NCBI GenBank assembly: GCA_014526335.1
Contig: JACTAT010000037.1
Span: 13,599,724 to 13,663,723, forward strand
Length of the DNA stretch: 64,000 nt
DNA from: Chrysaora quinquecirrha
Lineage: Eukaryota > Cnidaria > Scyphozoa > Semaeostomeae > Pelagiidae
Reading direction: 5' to 3'
Part shown: positions 1 through 10,585 of the stretch, one piece after another
Layout of the letters: each line of letters begins with the position of its first letter
How positions within the stretch are numbered: position 1 is the stretch's first letter
Made by a program: the position numbers and the translations under genes
The notes under the pieces: generated by a model
What the model was told of the DNA's origin: nothing
The model's input: only the letters and a program-made list of their open reading frames with translations
Databases searched by the model: none

Positions 1-542
1 GTGAAAACAGGCCCTTTTTACTGGAAATAGCAGCCATTGAGAACCGCTGCCAGCCCGCCCCTGACAATAGTACTTTTTTCATGGAACAAGCATTCTATTG
101 TTTTTGCAGTACGGAAAAGTTGCTACCAAAAGGCACTATTGCTTAGGCTATTGTCTACTACCGCTAAGTTTTATGGGTTTTGTGGCATTTTCCAACGGCT
201 ACATCACCTTGAAGTACAAAGACCCCCGGGGGTCTGTGTGAGATGAGATATTGTATTTCAGAGTGCCTAGACAGAGAAAGAATTGCAGAGTTGTACCGAC
301 AATTCTAGAGGGGCAGAGACGTATGTGAGAAACGTGCAGGTTGCAGGGTATATAAGCAGTAGGTTTTGCAGTTAGTATGAGTAAAGAGGCATCTAAGAAC
401 AGGTTTGACTGCATCAAGGATCAGCACTGATCCCTTTCTTGTTTGCAGTGGTAATGCACAGAGCCTGGACGGATACTAAAACTTCAGATGTACAGCCATA
501 AGCCTTCAGGTTTTTCTAAACCCATCTCTTACTTCAATATTA
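1..542. other. Left edge, no gene recognised
   Basis: No convincing coding region. Two small signals are visible: a GC-rich 16-bp perfect palindrome at 220-235 (AGACCCCCGGGGGTCT) and a TATA-like tatataag at 349-356. The second could be a promoter, perhaps from an old LTR, but nothing else supports it. The stretch ends at the TA dinucleotide (541-542) that flanks the MITE starting at 543. Confidence 0.4.
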
Positions 543-1165
543 AGGCTTAATTCATACGTCGAACTTATGTCGAACTTATGTCGAGTCAAATCTAATTATT
601 TAATTAAATCTAAGATAAATCCATGATAAATTTATCGTCTGAATTCAAGTGATAAACTTGACACAAATCTGACTCAAGTTTTTGATGCTCTGTTAGATGA
701 TCTAACACAAATGCGACGTGGGTTCATACCATGGATTTCTGTCGAGTCAAATTCAATTGATTTCGGTTCTGTTCCGCTGTTTGTCCTATCACTTAGCATT
801 GAGCATGCGTATTAGAGTTAAAAAAAGGCGCGCTTTTCGTGTGTGTGGCCTTTGCATCTCACTCGAAGAGCACATGGCCACATCTGTTGGTGACTACGAC
901 ATTGAGAAAGAATTCGAGTTGGATAGCAATGACGGGATTTCCGCAGCACAGTCGCGTAATATTTAAAGATTTAGTGAATATTTTTGCGCATGCAGTCTTC
1001 GTTCTCTTTCCCTGATTACTCTTGTGAGAAGAGCCAGAAGTTTTTTTGCATTCAAATGGCACCATATTGGCCTATGTACCTAAGGCCTAGGCGGGATTTT
1101 TACATTTTATTGCGGCCTACCAGAGCCTTGTACTTTCAAGAGCTTTTAAGAAAGCTGTTCCAAAG

Positions 1166-1432
1166 TGTTGTATTTCGCGAGGGCTGGATGATAACTGAAG
1201 GAAGACTCAGAAAGGAAACACACACTTTTTACTACACGAATTTTTACCAACATGAAAATAACTTGAATTGATACGAATTTATTAACTTTCGAAAATGATC
1301 GATCTGTTCTCAGAATGAAAACTAACAACCAAAAGTAACTTTTAAAAATCTCAACTTCGAATTCATACCCTGAATGTCACGTGATTAGAAAATGTCAATT
1401 AGTCAATGAATAGGGTGTCCATATTTCTAACA
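1166..1432 (-). repeat. 3' LTR of the BEL element
   Basis: A 267-bp repeat, TG...CA bounded, identical by eye to 7279-7545. The element is on the minus strand, so this left copy is the 3' LTR. The host flank CAAAG lies immediately to its left. Confidence 0.95.
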
Positions 1433-1442
1433 CTCCCCCCCG
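1433..1442 (-). other. Polypurine tract of the BEL element
   Basis: Read on the minus strand, the bases just before the 3' LTR are CGGGGGGGAG. This is a purine run in the position where plus-strand DNA synthesis is primed in LTR retrotransposons. Its position right against the LTR is the evidence. Confidence 0.8.
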
Positions 1443-1472
1443 ATTTACTGATCTAATCAGGAAATCTAGCGT

Positions 1473-4400
1473 TTATTGATTACGAATAGTCTCTGCTACA
1501 TCTTCATCTCTGACTGTTATTATAGAAGGTTCTGTACGCTCTTCTTTTGTATCTTCAATTGATCTTATCTCCAGGGGATATAATTTCTTCAGTGGACGAT
1601 TGATGAATATAACGTTATTAGACTTGTCGAGAGTTTTCACCTGTGCTGCGCGACAACCTTCCTTTCCTTGTATAAGTTTCGTAATTTTCCCAAGAGGCCA
1701 TCTTTGACGAGGATATTTGTCTTTATGAATACTCACTATATCTCCGACTTGAGCGATACGAATTCTATGTTGTTTCTTTGAGCGATAATGTTCTCGTAAC
1801 GACGGTAAATATTCCTTCTTCCAACGATTGAAGAATTGCGACAATAGCGATTCGATGTATTTAGCTCTACGAGTTAAGGATTCATGACACGAATTTTCAA
1901 CGTTCTCTGATACTGACGATTTATCTAAAATACGACGTCCAATGACTAAACAAGAAGGCGTTAACGGCGGTTGCGATATGTCTCCGTAAACAAAAGTTAA
2001 CGGTCTTGAATTCAGAATCCCTTCGGTTTCAATCAGAGCTGTTTCGAGTTCTTCGTATGTTAGGCGAGCGTTTCCTAACGTTTTGCGTAAGCATCGTTTG
2101 GTGAGTTAGACAAGTGATTCAAAGAAGCCTCCATACCAACTAGCAGTTGCGATATTAAATTTCCAGATAATACCTTTACTATTTACAAAGCGTTGAACTG
2201 TGCGATCGATGAATGTTTTACCGTTGTCTGATATAATGAATGTAGGCAATCCTCGTCGCCCAATGAAGCGTTGTAATGCACGAATAAACGAAGAACCGTT
2301 TAAATCTGGGACTAATTCGAGGTGAATTGCACGAGTACTTGCGCAGGTAAATAACGCGATATAGCATTTGAAGCTCGTTTCAGATTCGGTATATATGTTT
2401 TTTACATAAAGTGGACCGGCGAAATCCACTGCGATTTGCGTGAATGCGAGTTCTTCAGAGACTCTGAAGGGCGGTAACGGTGGCATTTCTGGCGTATTAT
2501 ACGATTTTCCCATGATTCTTTTACAGACTGAGCATTTGTTTAGAAGTGTTTTCACGACTTGACGTCCTTTAGTGACCCAATACTCTGATCTTAATTGAGT
2601 TAAGGTTTCGGCCACGCCATTATGCTTCACTTCATTGTGTGATTTGAAAATGGCTAGGTAAGTAAAATAATGACGCCTTGGTAAAAGAACTGGATACTTT
2701 ATATCGTATGACAGGGGTGCATTGTCAATTCGTCCCTTCACGCGTAATATGTCATTTTCGTCGGTGAAGACGTTTAGGTTCGATTCTGTATCGCGAAACT
2801 TCGGATCATTAGCTATTGAGCTTTGAACTTCCTTATACCACAGTATTTTGGCTTCGTTTAGTTCCTCGTTAGAAATAAGCATGTTCGATTTGGTCTTTGA
2901 TTTCTTACGTTTTAGTAGTCGAATAAATTTAAGAACAAGAGCAGTAATGCGCAGGAGCTTATCCAACTTGCTGTAATCTGTACATTTTATTATTTCAGAA
3001 AGCCTTACTTCGTCGGAATTTGTCGTAACGAGTAAGCTTTGTTCGATAACTTCGTTTTTGAAATTTGTATCTTGTTTGTTGAATGAACAATCAAACTTCG
3101 GCCAATTTTCGTTTGGTTCTAGCAGAAAAGAGGGTCCTTCCCACCACAATCGATTATTCTGAATTTTAGAACACGCAGTTCCTCGAGAAATCAAATCTGC
3201 TGGGTTTAAAGCTGAAGGACAATAACCCCAATCCTCTTTTCTTGTCGAAGTACGTATGCGTGTGAGGCGATTTTCAACGAATTGCGTTTGTTTTACACTC
3301 GTTATGAATCCAGCACAGGACAACCTGTGAATCTGACCAGAGTTTTATTTTATCGATTTTTATGCTTTCTATTAGTGCATTAACGATATTTTCCATTAAT
3401 TGCGCAAGAACAGTAGCTGCCATCAATTCCATTCGAGGAATTGTTTGATTTTTCAAAGGGGCAATTTTGGATTTAGATGCTATCAGATTTGTTTTAACTC
3501 CATTGTCATATTTGATTTTGAGATACACGCAAGCGCCATACGCAATTTGACTGGCATCCGAAAAACCGTGAATTTCAATGCTTTCGATGTTTTTCAGTTG
3601 GAGCTCATTATCACTGAATAAACTGCGAGGAAATTCGACGTTTGAAACGCTGGACATGTCAACAAGTATTTTCTCCCACTGTTCAGCCAATTCTTGAGGC
3701 AAAACAGAATCCCATTCAATTTTTTGTTTACATAATTGTTGAAATATGTATTTCATGGGAACGATCACGGGCGAAATAAGACCAAGCGGATCATAAAGCT
3801 GAGCGATGAGTTTTAAAACCGCGCGTTTTGTAAATGATTCTTGAGCGGAAATTTTTGAAAACATGGTTAGGTCAAGTTGCATTTTATCGGTTTTTTTGAT
3901 TCCAAGTGATTCCCAAAACTTTCAATTCGTTATCTTTACAAATTGTGTGAGAGTCATCAGTGCTTTTTGTGCTTTTGTTCTTGTTTTCGTAATTCTGGAT
4001 TTTTTTGTAACAGTGACTCGCTGTTTGACGCCCATTTTCTCATTGTAAACCCTCCTGCAGAAAAGCATGTTTTCAGAGTTTGGTAATTTTCGAAACATTC
4101 CTGAATTGAGTCGAAAGAACAAGCAAAATCATCAACGTAGAGACTGTTTTGTACGTTTTTCACAAAACTTTCATTGGCTTCTTGATAGGAATTTAGATGA
4201 TGGCGAATTACGGCGTTCAAAACGTAAGGCGATGACGTCAACCCGAAAACGAGGCGAGAGAATCTGTACGTTGCTATTTCGAAACTTTCAGGATTTTCAG
4301 TATCCACCCACAAAAATCGGAGTAAATCTCTTTGTGACGGAGTTATCGAAATGTTCAAAAATGCTTTTTCGATATCACCCACGAGTGTATATTTTTTTGG

Positions 4401-5340
4401 TGCGAAATCGAAGCAAGATGTCTACAATTAGGGGCGCAAGATTTGGTCCAGGATCGAGACATTCATTTAGGCTCACTTCATCTTTTAATTTTGAGCTTGC
4501 GTCATAAACTATGCGCATTTTCGTGGTTTGTCTGCTTTCACGTAAAATTTCCCTGTGCGGAATGTAATGGGTTGAGCCTGGGGCTTTGGGTTCTGGGCTC
4601 TCTTTCACTCTTTCGATCACACCACATTTCAGTTGTTCTTTTACAACTTCATTGTATTGCTCAAATAATTCAGGTTTAGAATTTAAACGATTTATCAACG
4701 AATTTAAACGCTTTTTTGCGATGGTATAGTTATCAGGAATCACGGGATGTTCTTCACGAAAAGGTAGCGTAACCTCGTACCTTTCACCATCAAACGCGAT
4801 TTTTCCCGCCAAAGGGTCAGAAATGTTATTTACGTTATCTACGCTTTTTTCAAATTGATTTTCGCTATCCCAAAAGTGTTTTATATCGTTTATCAACTCT
4901 GAATGTGAATCCTTTTCAAGAATAACTGTTTCTGTTTTTAAAACGTGAGCAACTGTGATATTAGTTGAATGCTGATCAAGGTGTACAAGGGGTACAGGGC
5001 CGTTTAACACGTAACCAAATCTCGTAAGTGTGGCCACTGGGCCTACTCCTGGCTCCCCCCGTATAATGTGATCTAAGTAGAACGAATACGCAAAGTCTGC
5101 GCCAATCATCAAGTCCACTTCGAGATCTTGATTTCCATCTGCACAGTCTGCCAAGTTTAGATTTCTTAAATGTGGATACATTGACTTGGCTATGTTTATA
5201 ACTTGGCCTGATATGGGTTTACAAATCACATCAACTACGTAGGTTAATATATATACGACTGAATTGTCAGCTCCACGTATCGCTAATTCGACTAACTCAC
5301 AAGATTTCAGAGTACCTCTCTGATCTCCCGAGGGGCAAAT
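1473..5340 (-). pseudogene. BEL/Pao pol polyprotein, broken
   Basis: On the minus strand, pol starts near 5340 in the middle of the retropepsin-like (DUF1758) region, and I see no D-[ST]-G active site. It then continues into the reverse transcriptase (YVDDF box, near 4160), RNase H-like segment (WSDSQ), H2C2 and integrase core (D-E style residues around 2100-2500), and a C-terminal DUF5641-like part ending at 1473. The frame changes at T7 4392-4398, near 3960-3965, at T7 3891-3897 and near 3285-3325. A TAA stop at 2106-2108 interrupts the integrase C-terminal part, and the same frame stays open beyond it to 1473. Most breaks look like one extra base, usually in a homopolymer. The product would have been reverse transcriptase, RNase H and integrase acting in the virus-like particle. 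Confidence 0.9.
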
Positions 5341-5896
5341 CACTCCCTAAAAAGTGTACGTGATTTTTAATCAGGGGTTATTTTTGTGTGATTAATGTGA
5401 TTAATTTGTGATTAATGTGATTTTTCGTGATTAATATGATTTTTTTATGATTAATCTTGAAAGTGTATGTGATTTTATTTTGATTATTTTATGATTAATT
5501 TGGTTATTTTTTTATTTATTTAATTATTTTGTGATTATTTGATTAATTTGTGATTATTTTGATTATTCGTGATTAATTTGATTTTTGGTGATTATTTTGA
5601 TTATTTGTGATTAATTTGATTTTTTGTGATTAATTTGTTTGTTTTATGATAAATTTGATTATTTGTGATTAATTTGATTGTTTTTGCGATTAACCTGGAA
5701 AGTGTGCGTGATTTTGATTTGATTATTTTGTGATTAATTTGATTAATTTGTGATTAATTTGATTATTTTGTGATTAATTTGATTATTTGTGATTAATTTG
5801 ATTATTTGTGATTAATTTGATTATTTTGTGATTAATTTGATTAATTTGTGATTAATCTTGAAAGTGTACGTGATTTTAATCAGTGATTTGCCCTCG
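5329..5896. repeat. AT-rich tandem block with inverted ends inside BEL
   Basis: About 540 bp of degenerate TGATTAATTTGATTATTTG-type repeat, with four spaced copies of an AAAGTGTACGTGATTTT-like motif (near 5350, 5459, 5699 and 5860). The outer edges are inverted: CGAGGGGCAAATCACT on the left and AGTGATTTGCCCTCG on the right, one G/C different. The small MITE at 13007-13140 has closely similar ends, CGAGGGGCGATTCAC and GTGAAATGCCCCTCG. The block separates gag from pol and occupies the place where the protease active site should be. It may be a MITE insertion with internal repeat expansion; no target duplication is visible. Confidence 0.7.
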
Positions 5897-7249
5897 GCCG
5901 GACTTTGAACGGATGAATTTCGATTATCCGATATTTGTACTGTGTTTGATGAAACTGGCCTAGGCATGCTTGCGAATGCTCCACAGATGGAAGTATGGTG
6001 TTTTCCACTGCAGCGATAACACTTTGTCTGTGATATGCATTGACGACTATTGTGCCCATTTTTCAAGCATATGAAGCACCTGTTTTTCTCTCTGATTATT
6101 CTCTTTCGTTCGTCTGGGTTTGTCACCGTAGTACAACTTGCAGAATAGTGACGATTTCCGCAGAATAAGCACGATGGTAAATTGCCATTATTAGATGCTT
6201 GTCTTCCCTGATTGACTACCAATGTAGAAGCTGTAGATTGTATTTGACCTTGATAGTTTCCCGTTTGTCTTCTGAAATTTGAATTGACGCGCGTCGAATT
6301 GATTTGAGCGGTTGATGATCCACCAATGGGGGCTATTGAACACTTTTCTCTTACTTTCAGCTCTTCTCCAAAATGTACGAGTAAGCCATCTAAGTCCCAT
6401 TCATCAGACAACTTTCTACTGAGCAGTAATCGTAGTTCTTGAGGAATCTTGGACATGATGATTGGGAGTTAGCATAACGCCGTAGCTGCTTGTTGGAATT
6501 CCCATACCGCGTAGGCTTCTCACGGTCGCTTCTGTTTTATCAAACAATATGCGTAATTTTGTTAGTTCATGATTCGAGAATATTCTTGGTAACTCCATTA
6601 GAACTTCAATATGTTTCGAAACGATTACTTGTTTGTTGCCGAATCGTCTCTCAAGTAACTCCAGTGCTTCTTTATAGTTTTCGTTGGTTATGGGCAATCC
6701 TGAGATTGTTTCGCGGCGGCGCCAACGAGAGATTGCTGAAGATATTTCAATTTATCTATGGCTGAAAGCCCTTCATGTTCGTAAATAGTTGAACGAAAAC
6801 TGTCCCAAAATGTTTGCCATTGTGTTGGATTACCGTTAAATGAGGTTAAAGGAAGTTTCGGTAATTTTACCTTTTCAATTCTTGGTGTTGGCTGAGTAAA
6901 AAGATAGTTCCCGCGCGGGAGATCTCTCGATTCGTGGTACGCACTCTTTCAAAGCTTGGTTAATACGGCATAGATTTTCTTCAATTTTCTCTTCGAGGTC
7001 AGCTTTTTCTTCAATTTCATTCTTAATTTCTTCATCACTATCGATTAGTTCTAAGATAGCATCGTCTAATTTCTCAATTTCATTTCGTTTCTTCTCGAGC
7101 ATGTTTTTCATCGCTTCTAACTTCGGTTTTATTTCGGCTCCGGCTTCAGTGCCTGATGGCGGTAGAATATCTTTAACTTTCGTGATTAAATTATGAACAA
7201 CAAGTCTGTGCCCCAATCGGGCTTGTTTTTTCTTCTTTAATTCTGCCAT
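5897..7249 (-). pseudogene. BEL/Pao gag, broken
   Basis: The gag region starts with ATG at 7249, 12 bases past the primer-binding site. It has a charged coiled-coil N-terminal part (about 120 residues), then the conserved capsid-like segment typical of BEL gag (a FWDSF-type motif followed by RFGNKQVIVSKHIEVL), and then CCHC zinc knuckles near 6000-6180 (CFIC...C and CYRC...C patterns). The frame shifts near A5 6898-6902, near 6716 and at GGG 6464-6466. It runs without a normal end into the AT-rich block at 5896. The product would package the element RNA into a particle. Confidence 0.88.
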
Positions 7250-7260
7250 GTCTGCTTCCT

Positions 7261-7278
7261 TCCCGGGTCACGGCACCA
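7261..7278 (-). other. Primer-binding site of the BEL element
   Basis: Read on the minus strand, the 18 bases right after the 5' LTR are TGGTGCCGTGACCCGGGA. They begin with the TGG that pairs with a tRNA 3' CCA end. I did not identify the matching tRNA with certainty. The position against the LTR is diagnostic. Confidence 0.85.
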
Positions 7279-7545
7279 TGTTGTATTTCGCGAGGGCTGG
7301 ATGATAACTGAAGGAAGACTCAGAAAGGAAACACACACTTTTTACTACACGAATTTTTACCAACATGAAAATAACTTGAATTGATACGAATTTATTAACT
7401 TTCGAAAATGATCGATCTGTTCTCAGAATGAAAACTAACAACCAAAAGTAACTTTTAAAAATCTCAACTTCGAATTCATACCCTGAATGTCACGTGATTA
7501 GAAAATGTCAATTAGTCAATGAATAGGGTGTCCATATTTCTAACA
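7279..7545 (-). repeat. 5' LTR of the BEL element
   Basis: A 267-bp repeat identical by eye to 1166-1432. The host flank CAAAG follows at 7546-7550. It would carry the element's promoter. Confidence 0.95.
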
Positions 7546-8200
7546 CAAAGATAATAGGCCACAATTCGAAACGAAATTTCAGACCTGATTTATAAAATTT
7601 ATTCAACATGCAAAATATTTTGAGCGAGTACCAGCGTTGAAAAAAGTAGGCATCAGACATCAGATCACAACAAACTAAGAAACCGTCACCATCTTAACGA
7701 CGCAATTTCTACTACCCAGACCCCTATGTAATTTATCTGGGCCTCTGTTTCCCTGTGGTGACGTCTGAATCCAACTCAAACTTTGGTCGCATTTATGTTG
7801 GTCTCAATAGCAATTAGATTTAACTAGACATAAGTTCGACGTATGAATTAAGCCTTACTTAAACTAATTTTGAACAAAATCCGTAATTAACGCTTTGCGG
7901 CATTAGCCCTGTATCTATAAGGTATGAGACAATAAATACTCGATGTGTGGCAACTTTTCAGGTCGTATCTTGGATTTCTATAGCAAAGGTCACCATAATT
8001 AGATATATTGTATATACTTTGACACTGAACATGAACATCAATAGGTCGCCACCGTGTTGGTGGCCAACCCGGTAGGTAAATGTTCTAATCTTCCCATAAG
8101 CAATTCTCTGACCAGAATCCTGCACCCAATTTGACAGCTTGAAACGTTTGTGTGTAGTGTGGTGTTTCTGAGAGATTCTCCCACATCGGCTCATATGGTG

Positions 8201-9890
8201 TATACGCTCCAAACGCTTATATGCGCTATTTTGCATACGCCAATGTGCTTCCATACGCTCATGTGCTTACATACGTTTCGCTTATTTACGCTCATAGGCT
8301 TACATACGCTCATGTGCTTACATACGTTTGCTTACATACGATCATAGGCTTACATACGCTCATGGGCTTACATACGCTCATGTGCTTACATACGCTCATG
8401 TGCTTACATACGCTCATGTGCTCACATACGTTTGCTTACATACGCTCATAGGCTTACATGCGCTCATGGGCTTACATACGTTTGCTTACATACGCTCATA
8501 GGCTTACATACGCTCAGGGGCTTACATACGCTCATGTACTTACATACGTTTTGCTTACTTAAGCTCCAGACGTTTACATACGCTCATAGGCTTACATACG
8601 CTCATGGGCTTACATACGTTTTGCTTACTTACGCTCATAGGCTTACATACGCTCATGGGCTTACATACGCTCATGTGCTTACAAACGTTTGCTTACATAC
8701 GCTCATAGGCTTACATACGCTCATAGGCTTACATACGCTCATGTGCTTACATACGCTCATAGGTTTACATACGCTCATGTGCTTACATACGTTTGCTTAC
8801 ATACGCTCATGGACTTACATACGCTCATGTGCTTACATACGTTTGCTTACATACGATCATAGGCTTACATACGCTCATGGGCTTACATACGCTCATAGGC
8901 TTACATACGCTCATGTGCTTACATACGTTTGCTTACATACGCTCATAGGCTTACATAAGCTCATGGGCTTACATACGCTCATGTGCTTACATACGTTTTG
9001 CTTACTTACGCTCCAGACGTTTACATACGCTCATAGGCTTACATACGTTTTGCTTACTTACGCTCCAGACGTTTACATACGCTCATGGGCTTACATACGT
9101 TTTGCTTACTTACGCTCATAGGCTTACATACGCTCATGGGCTTACATACGCTCATGTGCTTACAAACGTTTGCTTACATACGCTCATAGGCTTACATACG
9201 CTCATAGGCTTACATACGCTCATAGGCTTACATACGCTCATGTGCTTACATACGCTCATAGGCTTACATACGCTCATGTGCTTACATACGTTTGCTTACA
9301 TACGCTCATGGGCTTACATACGCTCATGTGCTTACATACGTTTGCTTACATACGCTCATAGGCTTACATACGCTCATAGGCTTACATACGCTCATGTGCT
9401 TACATACGCTCATAGGTTTACATACGCTCATGTGCTTACATACGTTTGCTTACATACGCTCATAGGCTTACATACGCTCATGTGCTTACATACGTTTGCT
9501 TACATACGCTCTTGGGCTTACATACGCTCATGTGCTTACAAACGTTTGCTTACATACGCTCATAGGCTTACATACGCTCATAGGCTTACATACGCTCATG
9601 TGCTTACATACGCTCATAGGTTTACATACGCTCATGTGCTTACATACGTTTGCTTACATATGCTCATGTGCTTACATACGCTCATAGGTTTACATACGCT
9701 CATGTGCTTACATACGTTTGCTTACATACGCTCATGGGCTTACATACGCTCAGGCTTACATACGCTCATGTGCTTACATACGTTTGCTTACATACGCTCA
9801 TAAAGTAGGCTTACATACGCTTCATACGCTGCAGATGCTTACATACGCTCTGGTTCATATACGCTTGAATGTTTACATACGCCTACATAC
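8201..9890. repeat. Minisatellite, 18/14-bp units
   Basis: About 1.7 kb built from CTTACATACG followed by one of a few tails: CTCATAGG, CTCATGGG or CTCATGTG (18-bp units), or TTTG/TTTTG (14- or 15-bp units). The two unit sizes alternate in higher-order blocks; for example, blocks ending in the 14-bp unit recur many times. Both edges are degenerate (8201-8260 and 9800-9890) and the middle is homogeneous, as expected from unequal exchange. Long open frames cross it only because the units lack stops; they are not genes. Confidence 0.95.
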
Positions 9891-9902
9891 TCGTCATTTG
9901 TT

Positions 9903-10382
9903 GCGAACTTTCGCTTTCAACCTTGCCTTTACTTTTCACGAAACTTCCGCGTGCTTAATTTCTTTCTGCCCTGAACTTCAGGGTTATTAATTTTTTATGG
10001 AAACTTTCCCTTTCAATTTGGCCCGAACTTCAGGTTTGACTTTTCACGGAACTTCCGTGTTTGATTTCTTTCTGCCCGAACTTCAGGGGATTTTCATTTT
10101 CTGGGAAACTTTCCCTTTCAATTTTTGCCTGAACTTCAGGGATTTACTTTTCATGGAACTTCCGTGTTTGATTTCTTTCTGCCCTGAACTTCAGGGGATT
10201 TTCATTTTCTGGGAAGCTTTCCCTTTCAATTTTTGCCTGAACTTCAGGGATTTACTTTTCATGGAACTTCCGTGTTTGATTTCTTTCTGCCCTGAACTTC
10301 AGGGGATTTTCATTTTCTGGGAAACTTTCCCTTTCAATTTTTGCCTGAACTTCAGGGATTTACTTTTCACGGAACTTCCGTG
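9903..10382. repeat. Array of short palindromes with shared GAA-C-TTC core
   Basis: About 18 short inverted repeats follow one another roughly every 26-27 bp, separated by T-rich spacers. Examples are GCGAACTTTCGC (9903-9914), CCCTGAACTTCAGGG (9969-9983), CACGGAACTTCCGTG (10045-10059), GGGAAACTTTCCC (10103-10115) and GGGAAGCTTTCCC (10211-10223). Four palindrome types recur in a fixed order, giving a period of about 107 bp from about 10060 to 10382. All keep a GAA-C-TTC-like centre while their arms differ in matched pairs. The open frame across it is a by-product. Confidence 0.9.
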
Positions 10383-10389
10383 TTTAATT

Positions 10390-10568
10390 AAGTTTGCTCC
10401 AGCGTATGCTAATTTGTTCATGTCTGATTTTGAGAGGAAGTTGTTGGAGGGTAGCACGGACAAGCCAATGGTTTGGTTTATATTGAGGATGTGTTTTTTA
10501 TCTGGACTCACGGTCAGCGTAGACTGGATAGCTTCATGGAATACGTCAACAATTTCCATCAGGTTATA
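10390..10568 (+). pseudogene. Penelope-like RT fragment
   Basis: The frame starting at 10390 reads APAYANLFM...KPMVWF. A small deletion/frame shift near 10474 then leads to YIEDVFFIWTHG and FMEYVNNFH. The AYANLFM and FIWTHG motifs are typical of Penelope-like reverse transcriptases. The catalytic box expected as Y-x-D-D reads YIED here. Only about 58 residues are left, so this is a dead fragment. It ends where the LINE begins at about 10570-10586. Confidence 0.75.
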
Positions 10569-10585
10569 AAGTAACAATTTCCACC

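Larger units (their letters stand above)
1166..7545 (-). mobile_element. BEL/Pao LTR retrotransposon, full length, frames broken
   Basis: Two 267-bp direct repeats (1166-1432 and 7279-7545) begin TGTTG and end TAACA, appear identical base for base, and bound the element. A 5-bp duplication CAAAG lies at 1161-1165 and 7546-7550. On the minus strand the order is 5' LTR (7545-7279), primer-binding site, gag with CCHC knuckles, pol with the YVDD reverse transcriptase box, RNase H, zinc-binding integrase and the DUF5641-like C-terminus, polypurine tract, 3' LTR. This order and the gag and pol sequence style are BEL/Pao. The coding part is interrupted by several one-base frame shifts, one in-frame stop and a repeat-rich insertion, so this copy cannot encode the full polyprotein as written. 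Confidence 0.95.
543..7855. mobile_element. Tc1/mariner-like MITE split by a BEL insertion
   Basis: The inverted ends read AGGCTTAATTCATACGTCGA at 543 and its reverse complement ending at 7855. They match over about 29 bp and continue imperfectly, because the left copy carries an extra 12-bp GAACTTATGTC-type repeat. TA dinucleotides flank both sides (541-542 and 7856-7857), as expected for a Tc1/mariner-type target duplication. Without the BEL element (1166-7545 plus one CAAAG) the element is about 930 bp. No transposase reading frame is visible in either half (543-1165 and 7546-7855), so it is called non-autonomous. The TA and inverted ends are seen directly; the superfamily is inferred from them. 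Confidence 0.75.

Noticed and set aside
4067..4507. Plus-strand frame opposite the BEL RT
   Set aside because: It is a shadow of the minus-strand pol reading frame.
8221..9990. Long plus-strand open frames (LHTLIGLHT-type) across the minisatellite
   Set aside because: They follow the repeat unit exactly, shift frame between 18- and 14-bp units, and have no non-repeat flank of coding quality.
9997..10569. 190-codon frame across the palindrome array
   Set aside because: The protein repeats with the 107-bp DNA period and merges into a Penelope-like fragment only by frame chance.
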